Assembly: GCA_900543415.1 (NCBI GenBank)
Contig: UQRE01000008.1
Location: 1-64,000 of the forward strand
DNA from: an uncultured Dorea sp.
GTDB taxonomy: Bacteria; Bacillota; Clostridia; Lachnospirales; Lachnospiraceae
DNA: 64,000 bases
Reading direction: 5' to 3'
The notes under the pieces were generated by a model that had not been told where the DNA came from, searched no databases, and saw only the letters and a list, made by a program, of their open reading frames with translations. Numbering within the stretch: the stretch's first letter is position 1; each line of letters starts with the position of its first letter. Below are positions 25,234 to 32,465 of this stretch, piece by piece. A program made the translations under genes and the position numbers.

Positions 25234-26364
25234 TTATTCATCAAAAGGAATTTCCTGTTTACTTCGGATTTCCTTTATTACTCCTAATACCTGTTTCCAT
25301 GCTCCAATCAATACTCCGTCAATGAAATCTGTTGGAAGATTTTGAAATGGCGTACCACGAGGGAAGTAGCCCCTCTGATATACAGCCTCCATAACTTCAT
25401 CCTCTGAAACCAAATAAGGATACATTAAGTCTTGCAAAGCCTTTGGAACGTGATCCGGTATATGAAATACCTCGCTCTTTGCTGGATCCTGCTTTGGTTT
25501 TTCTTCTATCTTCTCTCCTGTGTTATAATCAACAGTTTCATCTATATTAGCTTCCGGCAGACTCATGAAGTCTGGAAGCTCTGTCTTTTGCTTCTCGGTA
25601 TTTTCCTTTTTAACCGGTTGATTATTATTCGTATTTGTTTCTTCGATTACAGGTGCTATCACGCTGTAATCCATTTCACACTCTTCTGGAAGCCCGTATC
25701 TGTTTTTCGCATCCCAGCAAGGATGATGAGAAGTATACATCGTTCTCTTTCCTCCCTGCGCTTTATGCTTTTTCCCGTCCTTATCTGTTGCAATGGAAAA
25801 GGTCTTATAATTACAGAACAGAAGCATATCTGCCCATTCTTTTACCAATGGAGACGTTTGCGACTGAGTCTTTTTTCCAAGCTTCAGCTCCCACCTGTCA
25901 TAGGCCCCCAATTCATCCGGCTGTTCGAATTTCCGAAGTTGGGCATGTGCAGTCAGAACAACATTGATACCTACTTCAATCAAATCTGAAAGCCGGTTCA
26001 AAAAACGTCCAAACTCTTCTTTTACATATACATACCCATTTCCATACCCAAAATCTTCGATTCCTTTTTTGTTATGTGTTGAACATATATGTTCTACGCA
26101 TAACTGCTCTGCCCAGTCAATGGTATCTACGATGAGTGTTTTACAAGCGCCTGGTGTGTTCTTTATATAATCTATTTCTTCCAATAAAAGCGTCCAACTG
26201 GTAGGACGTGGCAATCTTGCCACATCCATGCTTGATGTACTACCTTCCGTATCGATGAACACCGCATCCGGAAACTTGGATGCAAAAGTAGATTTTCCAA
26301 TTCCTTCCGGACCGTAAATCACAACCTTTTTTGCTCGGTTGATTCTTCCTTTTGTTATCTCCAT
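25234..26364 (-). CDS. Sak4-like RecA-fold ATPase (AAA_24)
   Basis: A 376-residue protein with Walker A YGPEGIGKST near residue 17 and IVDTIDWAE as Walker B. The core (residues 1-240) is the phage AAA_24/Sak4 type, a short RecA/Rad51-like recombinase working with phage SSB. The C-terminal ~130 residues are low complexity (K/E/N rich) and then a small conserved domain. It overlaps the SMC-like gene as TAATG. Confidence 0.85.
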   Translation of the reverse strand: MEITKGRINRAKKVVIYGPEGIGKSTFASKFPDAVFIDTEGSTSSMDVARLPRPTSWTLLLEEIDYIKNTPGACKTLIVDTIDWAEQLCVEHICSTHNKKGIEDFGYGNGYVYVKEEFGRFLNRLSDLIEVGINVVLTAHAQLRKFEQPDELGAYDRWELKLGKKTQSQTSPLVKEWADMLLFCNYKTFSIATDKDGKKHKAQGGKRTMYTSHHPCWDAKNRYGLPEECEMDYSVIAPVIEETNTNNNQPVKKENTEKQKTELPDFMSLPEANIDETVDYNTGEKIEEKPKQDPAKSEVFHIPDHVPKALQDLMYPYLVSEDEVMEAVYQRGYFPRGTPFQNLPTDFIDGVLIGAWKQVLGVIKEIRSKQEIPFDE

Positions 26365-27656
26365 TAAAACTCACCCGCTTTCCAAGATGGCGTTGTGGGC
26401 TCTTCTAATACTTGTCCTTTCACATGACCATCTTCAATAATAATGCTGCATTCATCTCCAGTACTTACTCGAGTGGCGATTGCCTGTAATCCTTCCTGTT
26501 CCAGCCACGCCCCGAATTCATTCAATGTCTGCATATCCATCTGTTCCAGCTTATCCAAAAGCACAAAGCCGCATTTGGGGTTCAGTTTTCTCACGATTGC
26601 AGTAGAAACTTTCATCCGGTCAGATCCAGACATGTTATCCCACTTCTGCCCCTTATAAACCAGTTCTCCATCTTTTACAGATAATTCTGGAAGCGGCAGT
26701 TCTGCCGAATTTAAAAGATCTGCCTTGGCTTTTCTCTTATCTTCAATTTTCTGTGTAAGTGCAGCATACTGATTTTTATACTCAAGTGCATCTTCTTCAG
26801 CCTTATCTTTGTCGAAATTTGCACGGACTTTCCGGTTAATCTCCTCAATATTGGCAATGCTTTCTTCCAGCTCTGCAGTAGATTCATCCTGAAGATCTTT
26901 CGCGGACATCATTGCAACATTCAAAGAGGCTTTTGCTTCTTCAAGTTCCTGCTCTTTTTTCTTCAACTGTTCTCGCATTGCTTCCGTTTCCTGCTGCAAA
27001 AACATGACAGATCCCTGGTATTTTTCAACCTGATCTCTCTTTCTCTGGTTTTCACCGTTTTTTGCAAGAATCTCCTGTTGCTGTTTAATCAAATCAGATG
27101 GAGAGACTAATTCTTTCGGAGCTTCCGGATAGTAGACCTGTTCGTCAGCATACTTCTTTTTCTGGTCTGCAATCTGACCAATAGCGAGCCTCTGATTGTA
27201 CAGCTCTTTTTCTTCCTTGTCCAAAACAGACAGCTGATCTCCGACTCCGATAATCTTAAGAAGCGTTTCTGCCTTTTCTTTCCCAGAAGCCTCCATAAAT
27301 TTTGGCAGATCTAAGGCTAACTGTTCAACGAACTCGTTTAGCAGCTGTTGCCCACCCTTGTTCCCTTCCGGATCTATTACCTTAAGGCTACTGTTTTTGC
27401 CTTTACGCTCCACAACAAGTCCATTGTTCATAACAATATGTAGATTAGGTGGAATCACCGAACCATGTCGCTGCGCTTCAGATGGACGATACTTCTCGCC
27501 TCCAAGCGCCCAAGCAATGGAATCTAACACTGAGGTTTTCCCCTGGTTATTATTTCCACCAACAATAGTTAAACCATTCGGGGTAGGTTCAATCTTAACG
27601 GCCTTAATCCGTTTGACATTTTCAATTTCCAACTTATTAATCTTTAAGCTTTCCAT
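26364..27656 (-). CDS. SMC/RecF-like AAA ATPase
   Basis: The 430-residue protein has an N-terminal SMC/Rad50-type ATPase lobe (KINKLEIENVKRIKAVKIE; Walker A GGNNNQGKTSVLD near residue 33), a coiled-coil centre (residues ~150-300) and a C-terminal lobe with a signature-like MSGSDRMKVSTAIVR and Walker-B-like CGFVLLDKLEQMD. The usual DE of Walker B is DK here. It is the first large gene of the replication operon, with AAAGGAG before the ATG; probably a recombination or nuclease partner. Confidence 0.85.
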   Translation of the reverse strand: MESLKINKLEIENVKRIKAVKIEPTPNGLTIVGGNNNQGKTSVLDSIAWALGGEKYRPSEAQRHGSVIPPNLHIVMNNGLVVERKGKNSSLKVIDPEGNKGGQQLLNEFVEQLALDLPKFMEASGKEKAETLLKIIGVGDQLSVLDKEEKELYNQRLAIGQIADQKKKYADEQVYYPEAPKELVSPSDLIKQQQEILAKNGENQRKRDQVEKYQGSVMFLQQETEAMREQLKKKEQELEEAKASLNVAMMSAKDLQDESTAELEESIANIEEINRKVRANFDKDKAEEDALEYKNQYAALTQKIEDKRKAKADLLNSAELPLPELSVKDGELVYKGQKWDNMSGSDRMKVSTAIVRKLNPKCGFVLLDKLEQMDMQTLNEFGAWLEQEGLQAIATRVSTGDECSIIIEDGHVKGQVLEEPTTPSWKAGEF

Positions 27657-27705
27657 TTGACTAAACTCCTTTACTTCGATATAATTTAATTGAATATTTT
27701 TCTAG

Positions 27706-27743
27706 GCGCCCGAGCTTGCCGGCTCATTTAAGGGCGCTTTTTT
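27706..27743 (+). terminator. Hairpin with T6 run on the plus strand
   Basis: GCGCCC (27706-27711) pairs with GGGCGC (27732-27737), with an inner GAGC/GGCTC stem, followed by TTTTTT on the plus strand. No plus-strand gene ends here. In the minus direction no U tract follows, so it may only be a processing or attenuation hairpin ahead of the SMC-like gene. Confidence 0.5.
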
Positions 27744-27954
27744 ATTTGGCCAAGTCAAGAATGCTCTTGATCTGGCTGGCTGTGAACGTAAGCTCGTCCT
27801 CAAACCCAGCTGATAGCGTGAGCTTTTTCGCCAGTGCACATGTGATAGACACATATCCCATTCCATCATTTTTCATCATCATTACTTCTTCTTTCAGCTG
27901 TTCCAGGAACTCCTTGAACTCATTCTCCGGAATCTCTGTTGCTACTTTCTTCAT
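27742..27954 (-). CDS. Hypothetical phage protein, 70 aa
   Basis: Helical, charged protein (MKKVATEIPENEFKEFLEQ). ATG 27952-27954 is nine bases after AGGAGG; two earlier in-frame starts are too close to it. Typical small early phage protein of unknown function. Confidence 0.65.
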   Translation of the reverse strand: MKKVATEIPENEFKEFLEQLKEEVMMMKNDGMGYVSITCALAKKLTLSAGFEDELTFTASQIKSILDLAK

Positions 27955-27967
27955 TCTCATCACCTCC

Positions 27968-28111
27968 TTATAATGGTCCTGCCATCCGGCAGTAAACCAG
28001 CACTACAATCAGGAATGACCCTGCTGCTACCATCCCAGTACCGAATCCAATGAAAAATCCGGTTAGGATGTCTTTTTGTTTTCGTCTTGCCTTAATGCTG
28101 TTACTTTTCAA
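27968..28111 (-). CDS. Small membrane protein, 47 aa
   Basis: TTG start at 28109-28111, inside the end of the preceding gene, with AGGAGG ten bases upstream. The product has a basic N-terminus (KSNSIKARRKQKD) and one hydrophobic helix (residues ~16-40), so it should be a single-pass inner membrane protein with N-terminus inside. The next ribosome site starts right at its stop. Function unknown. Confidence 0.6.
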   Translation of the reverse strand: MKSNSIKARRKQKDILTGFFIGFGTGMVAAGSFLIVVLVYCRMAGPL

Positions 28112-28391
28112 TCTGTTTCTCCCTCCTAATCCCTTCTAAATTCTTCTCGAACATATACTCACTTGCTTCCTTGGGACTGAACTCTGGAACATACTTCCGA
28201 AGATTTTTGTCCTCTAACTGCCTGTGATATTTGTCATAATCAGCGAATACCGCCACGCTTACCACATTGTCAAGAATCGCGTACCGGTTATATCTAGTTC
28301 CGATTTCTGCCTTGATTCCCTCAATTCTTCGATATACGGTCGGCGGGGATACACCGAAAATCTTTGCGAGAGTTAGTTTATTCGCATACAT
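28101..28391 (-). CDS. Helix-turn-helix DNA-binding protein
   Basis: The 96-residue protein begins MYANKLTLAKIFGVSPPTVYRRIEGIKAEIG, a clear MerR/excisionase-like helix-turn-helix, followed by a variable helical end. AAGGAGGTG precedes the ATG. It could be an excisionase-type or early regulator. It is divergent to the DUF2513 gene, with both promoters in the 72 bases between. Confidence 0.7.
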   Translation of the reverse strand: MYANKLTLAKIFGVSPPTVYRRIEGIKAEIGTRYNRYAILDNVVSVAVFADYDKYHRQLEDKNLRKYVPEFSPKEASEYMFEKNLEGIRREKQIEK

Positions 28392-28403
28392 GGTTACACC
28401 TCC

Positions 28404-28432
28404 TTGTTGTAAATATATTTCTTTGGTATAAT
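28404..28432 (+). promoter_or_regulatory. Plus-strand promoter for the DUF2513 gene
   Basis: TTGTTG (28404-28409), 17-base spacer, TATAAT (28427-28432), 31 bases before the start codon and with AAAGGAG in between. This gives the gene its own expression, opposite to the early operon. Confidence 0.75.
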
Positions 28433-28463
28433 CTTCCTATCAAATGATGAAAGGAGAATTACT

Positions 28464-28844
28464 ATGATTCTTAATCCTGATTGTCTTAGAGATATCCTTA
28501 TTTACGTTGAGAAAAACACTGATTTAAAACATATCCTTTCAATTTCTCCAGACTCTCTTCCCGATGAACTTAATCACTATACTGGTGATGAAGTTATGTA
28601 TCATATCAAACAAGCAGAGCTTTCTTATCTTATAAATGTTTCTTCTTGGTATCTCGATGGCGGTTGTGCTATCCACTATTTATTGCCTGATGGACACCAA
28701 TTTCTAGCTAACATAAGAGGAGAAGATAACTGGAATAAAACAAAAGATATTGCAAAATCTGTCGGCTCCAATTCTTTAGATTCTCTAAAACAAATTGCTA
28801 CAAGTTTGATATCTACTTTAATTCAAACGAAGCTGGGGTTGTAG
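28464..28844 (+). CDS. DUF2513 protein (moron candidate)
   Basis: The 126-residue protein matches DUF2513 (NPDCLRDILIYVEKNTDL, YHIKQAELSYLINV, WYLDGGCAIHYLLPDGHQFLANIR), a family frequent in prophages and mobile elements, of unknown function. It has its own promoter and lies against the direction of the early operon, so it may be expressed in the lysogen. Its 3' end overlaps the 56-aa minus-strand gene by 32 bases. Confidence 0.8.
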   Translation: MILNPDCLRDILIYVEKNTDLKHILSISPDSLPDELNHYTGDEVMYHIKQAELSYLINVSSWYLDGGCAIHYLLPDGHQFLANIRGEDNWNKTKDIAKSVGSNSLDSLKQIATSLISTLIQTKLGL

Positions 28845-28983
28845 CTACGTCTATTACGATTTCCAGTTCTACAACTCCTTTCCCTTTTATGGAAGCGGAA
28901 CTGGAAATTCTATATGACTTAAGATTTTCAACCTTTTCTCCATCAAGAAATAATTCCCCATCTTTCATTGTTAGATGCTTCAT
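28813..28983 (-). CDS. Hypothetical phage protein, 56 aa
   Basis: ATG 28981-28983 follows GGAGGTGG. The product (MKHLTMKDGELFLDGEKVEN, then KGKGVVELEIVIDVATTP) is beta-rich and of a type seen next to phage Cro genes. It lies directly downstream of the Cro-like gene and ends within the 3' end of the convergent DUF2513 gene. Function unknown. Confidence 0.65.
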   Translation of the reverse strand: MKHLTMKDGELFLDGEKVENLKSYRISSSASIKGKGVVELEIVIDVATTPASFELK

Positions 28984-29011
28984 CTACACCACCTCCTCTT
29001 CATCCTGCTTT

Positions 29012-29028
29012 CTTACGTATCGAGTAAG
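29012..29028. promoter_or_regulatory. Operator-like palindrome at the Cro-like gene end
   Basis: CTTACGTATCGAGTAAG has the same 7-3-7 layout and ATC centre as the main operator at 29269-29285 (CTTACGC-ATC-GCGTAAG), and lies at the stop of the Cro-like gene. It is a probable remote repressor site. Confidence 0.65.
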
Positions 29029-29252
29029 TTTTTGCCAAAAAAAATTTTTCCAGCTTTTTCAGGTGTTAATTCTAATGCTTTAACTAATTTGTACATTACG
29101 TTAGAGGATGGCTGTATTTCTTCATTTAAAACTTTTGACAACGTATTTCTATCAACTCCTGATGCTTCTGACAATTCTGTTATTTTACTTATTTTTTTTT
29201 CAATCATCTGTTTTTTTAAGCTTATAATATCTGTTTTGAACTCTTTACACAT
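29013..29252 (-). CDS. Cro-like helix-turn-helix repressor
   Basis: The 79-residue XRE-type protein (ITELSEASGVDRNTLSKVLN as helix-turn-helix; PSSNVMYKLVKALEL) is divergent from the CI-like gene. ATG 29250-29252 follows GAGGTG; a GTG three codons earlier is the first possible start. As first gene of the leftward early operon it would act as Cro, favouring lytic growth, and bind the palindromes beside it. Confidence 0.8.
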   Translation of the reverse strand: MCKEFKTDIISLKKQMIEKKISKITELSEASGVDRNTLSKVLNEEIQPSSNVMYKLVKALELTPEKAGKIFFGKNLLDT

Positions 29253-29268
29253 TTTTTTCACCTCATTT

Positions 29269-29382
29269 CTTACGCATCGCGTAAGTTTAATTTATCATAT
29301 CAATTTTTATATGTCAATACATTTTTGCGTTTTACGTAAGTTTTATTGTTTTTCGCAAATAATTATTTGCATTTTGCGTAAG
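29269..29382. promoter_or_regulatory. Operator cluster between Cro-like and CI-like genes
   Basis: Three 17-bp sites with 7-3-7 layout: 29269-29285 CTTACGCATCGCGTAAG (perfect), 29324-29340 TTTGCGTTTTACGTAAG, 29366-29382 TTTGCATTTTGCGTAAG, plus a perfect 16-bp palindrome GCAAATAATTATTTGC at 29355-29370. They cover the early promoter and the repressor promoter, as in a lambda-like switch. Confidence 0.8.
29289..29317 (-). promoter_or_regulatory. Leftward early promoter (PR-like)
   Basis: Minus strand: perfect -35 TTGACA (29312-29317), 17-base spacer, -10 TAAATT (29289-29294). The expected start lies in the perfect operator 29269-29285, so repressor binding would block it. Confidence 0.75.
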
Positions 29383-29419
29383 AATATGTTAATGTATCAA
29401 TATAAAGTGAGGTGAAAAT

Positions 29420-29878
29420 ATGGCTATATTAAATGAACGTATCAAAGAAATGCGTCTACTTAGAGGTTTTACTTTATCTTATGTCGCCGATGAGCTCGGT
29501 GTTAAAGAAGCCACAATGCAAAGATATGAAAGCGGAGAAATAAAAAATATAAAGCACGAATACATCGTAAAACTTTCCGAAATTTTCAATTGTAGTCCTT
29601 CGTACTTAATGGGTTGGGAAGATTCTCAACTTCAAAGATTATCGGCATACTATGTTAAATTGTCCGAGTCTCAAAATAAGTTATTTACTGAATATAATAA
29701 ACTCAACAACTATGGTAAAACTAGATTGTTGGCAACCGCTCAGGAAATGAGTTGCAATCCGTTGTATAACAATAATTATCAAGAAGAGTTAAACGCAGCT
29801 CATGCACGTACCGATATTACTATTCCTAAAGACGCCGATGTCTCTGAAAGCGATGTTATGGACGATGAGAATTTCTAA
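29420..29878 (+). CDS. CI-like repressor (XRE family, no S24 domain)
   Basis: The 152-residue protein has an N-terminal XRE helix-turn-helix (RLLRGFTLSYVADELGVKEA, residues ~12-31; LSEIFNCSPSYLMGWE) and a helical then disordered acidic C-terminus. There is no S24/LexA-like autoprotease, so RecA-induced self-cleavage is not expected; in such phages an adjacent ImmA-type protease inactivates the repressor. The start is supported by GAGGTG and by the divergent operators. Confidence 0.88.
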   Translation: MAILNERIKEMRLLRGFTLSYVADELGVKEATMQRYESGEIKNIKHEYIVKLSEIFNCSPSYLMGWEDSQLQRLSAYYVKLSESQNKLFTEYNKLNNYGKTRLLATAQEMSCNPLYNNNYQEELNAAHARTDITIPKDADVSESDVMDDENF

Positions 29879-29922
29879 GACTTACTTCTTGCTATCCTAT
29901 AATTTACTGGAGGTGTCGTCCT

Positions 29923-30391
29923 ATGAACTATGAATCCCTTTTGGGCGAAGCTTGCGATAGTGGGCTTATCGTAAAGGAAAAAAGCATAAAAATACAATAA
30001 TGGACTTATCAAAGGAAATAAAATAGCCATCCGAAAAGATATTAAAACATCCATTGAAAAATCCTGTGTTCTGGCCGAAGAACTCGGGCACCATTATACA
30101 ACTATAGGGAATATAATTGACTTAACAGACGCTCAGAGCCGTAAGCAAGAACGCCAAGCACGCTTATGGGCTTACAATAAACTGATTGGACTGTCTGGTA
30201 TTATCGAAGCATTCGAGCATGGATGTCAAAGCCGATATGAAATGGCTGAGTATCTGGAAGTTACAGAAGAATTCTTAGAAGAATGTGTGGCGTGTTACCG
30301 CAATAAATACGGAGTTGGAACCACACTGGATAATTATTATATAATGTTCATCCCCAACTTAAACGTTGGTAGGATAGATTTCTCAATGTAG
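29923..30391 (+). pseudogene. ImmA/IrrE-like metallopeptidase, frameshifted
   Basis: ATG 29923 (after GGAGGTG) opens MNYESLLGEACDSGLIVKEK but stops at TAA 29998-30000. The rest of a typical prophage ImmA/DUF955 protein continues in the next frame: NGLIKGNKIAIRKDIKTS, CVLAEELGHHYTT, RKQERQARLWAYNKLIG and a normal C-terminus to TAG 30389-30391. Removing one A from the A5 run at 29988-29992 restores one frame (KEKSIKYNNGLIKG). The gene follows the repressor, where ImmA normally cleaves it to start induction. A sequencing error at the homopolymer cannot be ruled out. Confidence 0.85.
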
Positions 30392-30422
30392 GTCGGTCAA
30401 AAGAGGAAAGAGAGGATAACAA

Positions 30423-30884
30423 ATGAAAAAAGGAAAAATTATTTTACTTGTTGTCGTTGCTTTTTTAGCAATAGGCGTAATTTCTGGTCTAATCCACAAT
30501 CTAACAAGAACAACACCTGAACCGTCTAACGCTGATACCAAAACAAGCGCAGAGAAAATACTTGACAACAATCAAGATATTATATGGAAAGATGAAGACA
30601 AAATGGGTATTTTAAATCTCCAATTAGACGGAACAAAAACCAAACAGGGAATCATCACTGAATTTTATACTGAAACATCTTCCTACATGAATGATTTAGA
30701 CAAAGAAACCTTACCAGATTATGAATACTTAGAAATCGTTGGTAATGTTATGAAGGACGGAAAGATTGATTGCACGATCAAAGGTAAGTTAACGCTCGAA
30801 CAAATAAAAAGTACTGAACGTTTCTCTCCTGCATCAATAGAAAGTGATATTCAAGAATTATTTATACCGAAACCATTACAATAA
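30423..30884 (+). CDS. Membrane-anchored hypothetical protein
   Basis: The 153-residue protein has a basic N-terminus (MKKGK) and one hydrophobic helix (residues ~6-25, IILLVVVAFLAIGVISGLI), then an outside domain with no recognised family. There is no lipobox cysteine. GAAAGAGAGG precedes the start. Its place between the ImmA remnant and the integrase, in the lysogeny block, suits a lysogenic-conversion or superinfection-exclusion protein, but this is inference. Confidence 0.65.
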   Translation: MKKGKIILLVVVAFLAIGVISGLIHNLTRTTPEPSNADTKTSAEKILDNNQDIIWKDEDKMGILNLQLDGTKTKQGIITEFYTETSSYMNDLDKETLPDYEYLEIVGNVMKDGKIDCTIKGKLTLEQIKSTERFSPASIESDIQELFIPKPLQ

Positions 30885-30898
30885 TTAATATAAAGAAA

Positions 30899-31017
30899 AC
30901 CGCCCCAGTGTTGGCGCACTGAGACGGTATGTAATCTCCGAAGAGATACCTATATTTGGCAGATATATTGTATCACCTTCGGAGCAGCTACGCAAGCGGA
31001 ACACTCGTTCCATGCTG
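30899..31017 (+). ncRNA. Multi-stem structured element before the integrase
   Basis: The strand folds into four stems: ACCG..CAGTG/CACTG..CGGT (30899-30928); a long bulged hairpin CTCCGAAG-GATAC-TATAT/ATATA-GTATC-CTTCGGAG (30936-30984); CAGC/GCTG (30985-30988, 31014-31017) enclosing GGAAC/GTTCC (30998-31011). It ends 41 bases before the integrase start. It may be a regulatory leader RNA of int or a set of DNA dyads for recombination proteins. No open reading frame of note crosses it. Confidence 0.5.
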
Positions 31018-31058
31018 GCTGTTATTTTTATACCTAATTTTAAGAAAGGAAGATGATT

Positions 31059-32183
31059 ATGTGGTCAGAATCATTAAAAAATGGAAAGGTTAAATTTGTA
31101 GAGCGCTACAAGAACCCTCTAACACTAAAGTCCCAGCGCGTATCCGTGATCATGGACAAAGACACTGCCAGAACAAGGAAACTTGCTCAAGTGGCACTGA
31201 ATGAAAAGATAGATCAGGCTCTTGCCGGTATCATGACTCCAGTAAAACAAGAAAACTTAAGGCTGTCTGAACTGGTTGATCTGTATGCTGCAAGCCAGAA
31301 GATACAGAGACGAGCCTCCACGTGTACACGCAATTACCACGCCTGCAAGTCCTTAATGCGTATCCTTGGAGAGGATACCGTTGTGGCTCGCCTGAGTGCC
31401 GGATACGTGAACCAAAAACTCCAAGCCGAAGGAGAAGACACCGGAACCACAAACGAGCGTATAACGCGTCTTAAGGCGCTCATACGATGGGGGTATAAAA
31501 ACGATTATATTGAGGATATACGATGGCTTGATAAATTGGAAAAGGAAAAGGATGTCGCAAAGCAGGAAAAACTGGAGGAAAAGTTTCTGGAATCAGAAGA
31601 GCTTAAGCTTTTACTTGATAATATGTCCGTGCCCAAATGGCGAATGCTGGCAGAATTGACTGCCCTCTCTGGTCTCCGCATTGGAGAAGCGATTGCTCTA
31701 AGTGATACTGACGTGGATCTAAATAATAGAGAAATCCATATCACAAAGACAAGGGATGCAGTTAATAAGGCAACAAACTATCCAAAAACTGAAAAATCAT
31801 ACCGTGTAATCTACATGCAGGACGAGTTATACACTCTTTGCAGAAAGATAAAGCTCTTTATGAAACAAGAACGGTTCGCCTGTGGATATAACTCTGCTCT
31901 CTTTATAAGTGATATCTGCGGAAATTATTTAAACTACTACTCTTACAATAAGTATCTTGGGGAAGTATCAGAAAGAGTTTTAAAAAAACCTATTAAGATA
32001 ACTAGCCATGTTATGAGGCATACACACGTAGCCCTTATGGCTGAGCAGGGTGTGAGCTTGGAAGTTATCTCCCGTAGACTGGGGCATAGTAATAGCAAGA
32101 TTACGAGAGAAATATATTACCATATTACGAAAAAGATGCAAGAGAAAGATAATCAGCAGATTAAGGATATCAAGATTTTATAG
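31059..32183 (+). CDS. int: Phage integrase (tyrosine recombinase)
   Basis: The 374-residue enzyme has an arm-binding N-terminus (residues ~1-60), a SAM-like core-binding domain (RLSELVDLYAASQKIQ, residues ~65-150) and a catalytic domain: Arg in SGLRIGEA, TSHVMRHTH (HxxR), RRLGHS and Tyr in REIYYHIT. It lies 90 bases from tRNA-Leu(CAA), its probable target. The ATG at 31059 is preferred to 31053 because AAAGGA then stands at eight bases. Confidence 0.95.
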   Translation: MWSESLKNGKVKFVERYKNPLTLKSQRVSVIMDKDTARTRKLAQVALNEKIDQALAGIMTPVKQENLRLSELVDLYAASQKIQRRASTCTRNYHACKSLMRILGEDTVVARLSAGYVNQKLQAEGEDTGTTNERITRLKALIRWGYKNDYIEDIRWLDKLEKEKDVAKQEKLEEKFLESEELKLLLDNMSVPKWRMLAELTALSGLRIGEAIALSDTDVDLNNREIHITKTRDAVNKATNYPKTEKSYRVIYMQDELYTLCRKIKLFMKQERFACGYNSALFISDICGNYLNYYSYNKYLGEVSERVLKKPIKITSHVMRHTHVALMAEQGVSLEVISRRLGHSNSKITREIYYHITKKMQEKDNQQIKDIKIL

Positions 32184-32222
32184 TTTGCCCCTTTTGTGCC
32201 CCTTTTTTCTGTTTTGAGAAAT

Positions 32223-32255
32223 AAAAAATACCGTAAACACTAACGTTTACGGTAT
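32223..32255 (-). terminator. Terminator for the tRNA-Leu transcript
   Basis: ATACCGTAAAC/GTTTACGGTAT form an 11-bp perfect stem with six-base loop; on the minus strand it is followed by TTTTTTAT. It lies on the prophage side of the tRNA, so the current terminator of this host tRNA is probably brought by the phage. Confidence 0.85.
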
Positions 32256-32273
32256 CTCTTCTTCAATATCAAA

Positions 32274-32356
32274 TGCGGATGGTGGGACTTGAACCCACAC
32301 GAGGTCGCCCCCGCAAGATTTTGAGTCTTGTGCGTCTGCCATTCCGCCACATCCGC
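32274..32356 (-). tRNA. tRNA-Leu, anticodon CAA (attachment site)
   Basis: An 83-base class II tRNA: acceptor GCGGATG/CATCCGC, anticodon stem CAAGA/TCTTG around CTCAAAA (anticodon CAA, reads UUG), long variable arm GCGGGGGCGACCTCGT, T stem GTGGG/CCCAC, discriminator A, no encoded CCA. Its 3' end points to the prophage and integrase. Confidence 0.95.
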
Positions 32357-32384
32357 TCATTTCGGCTTTCTCAAACCGAAATTT

Positions 32385-32413
32385 ATTCTATCATAATCTT
32401 TTCTAAATTACAA
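32385..32413 (-). promoter_or_regulatory. Promoter of tRNA-Leu
   Basis: Minus strand TTGTAA (32408-32413), 17-base spacer, TAGAAT (32385-32390), 28 bases before the mature tRNA. Confidence 0.65.
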
Positions 32414-32465
32414 TAGTTTTTTTCAAAAAACCCATCTTTAAAACAGATTTAAAACAACCCTTTGA

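Larger units (their letters stand above)
1..32280. mobile_element. Prophage (siphovirus type), partial, inserted at tRNA-Leu
   Basis: Contiguous phage modules occupy this stretch: integrase, CI/Cro switch, replication, terminase/portal/capsid and tail genes. The right boundary is set by the tRNA-Leu(CAA) gene at 32274-32356, whose 3' end faces the prophage and whose neighbour is a tyrosine integrase; tRNA 3' ends are standard integration sites for such enzymes. The left end, holin/endolysin, tail fibres and second att site are outside the window. All structural genes that can be seen are intact; one lysogeny-module gene (ImmA-like, 29923-30391) is frameshifted. The exact att core cannot be read because only one copy is in view. 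Confidence 0.95.

Noticed and set aside
29971..29992. Programmed frameshift in the ImmA-like gene at the A6G stretch
   Set aside because: The zero frame is GAA-AAA-AGC, so the slippery heptamer is out of phase, and the needed shift is +1; a simple one-base insertion explains it.
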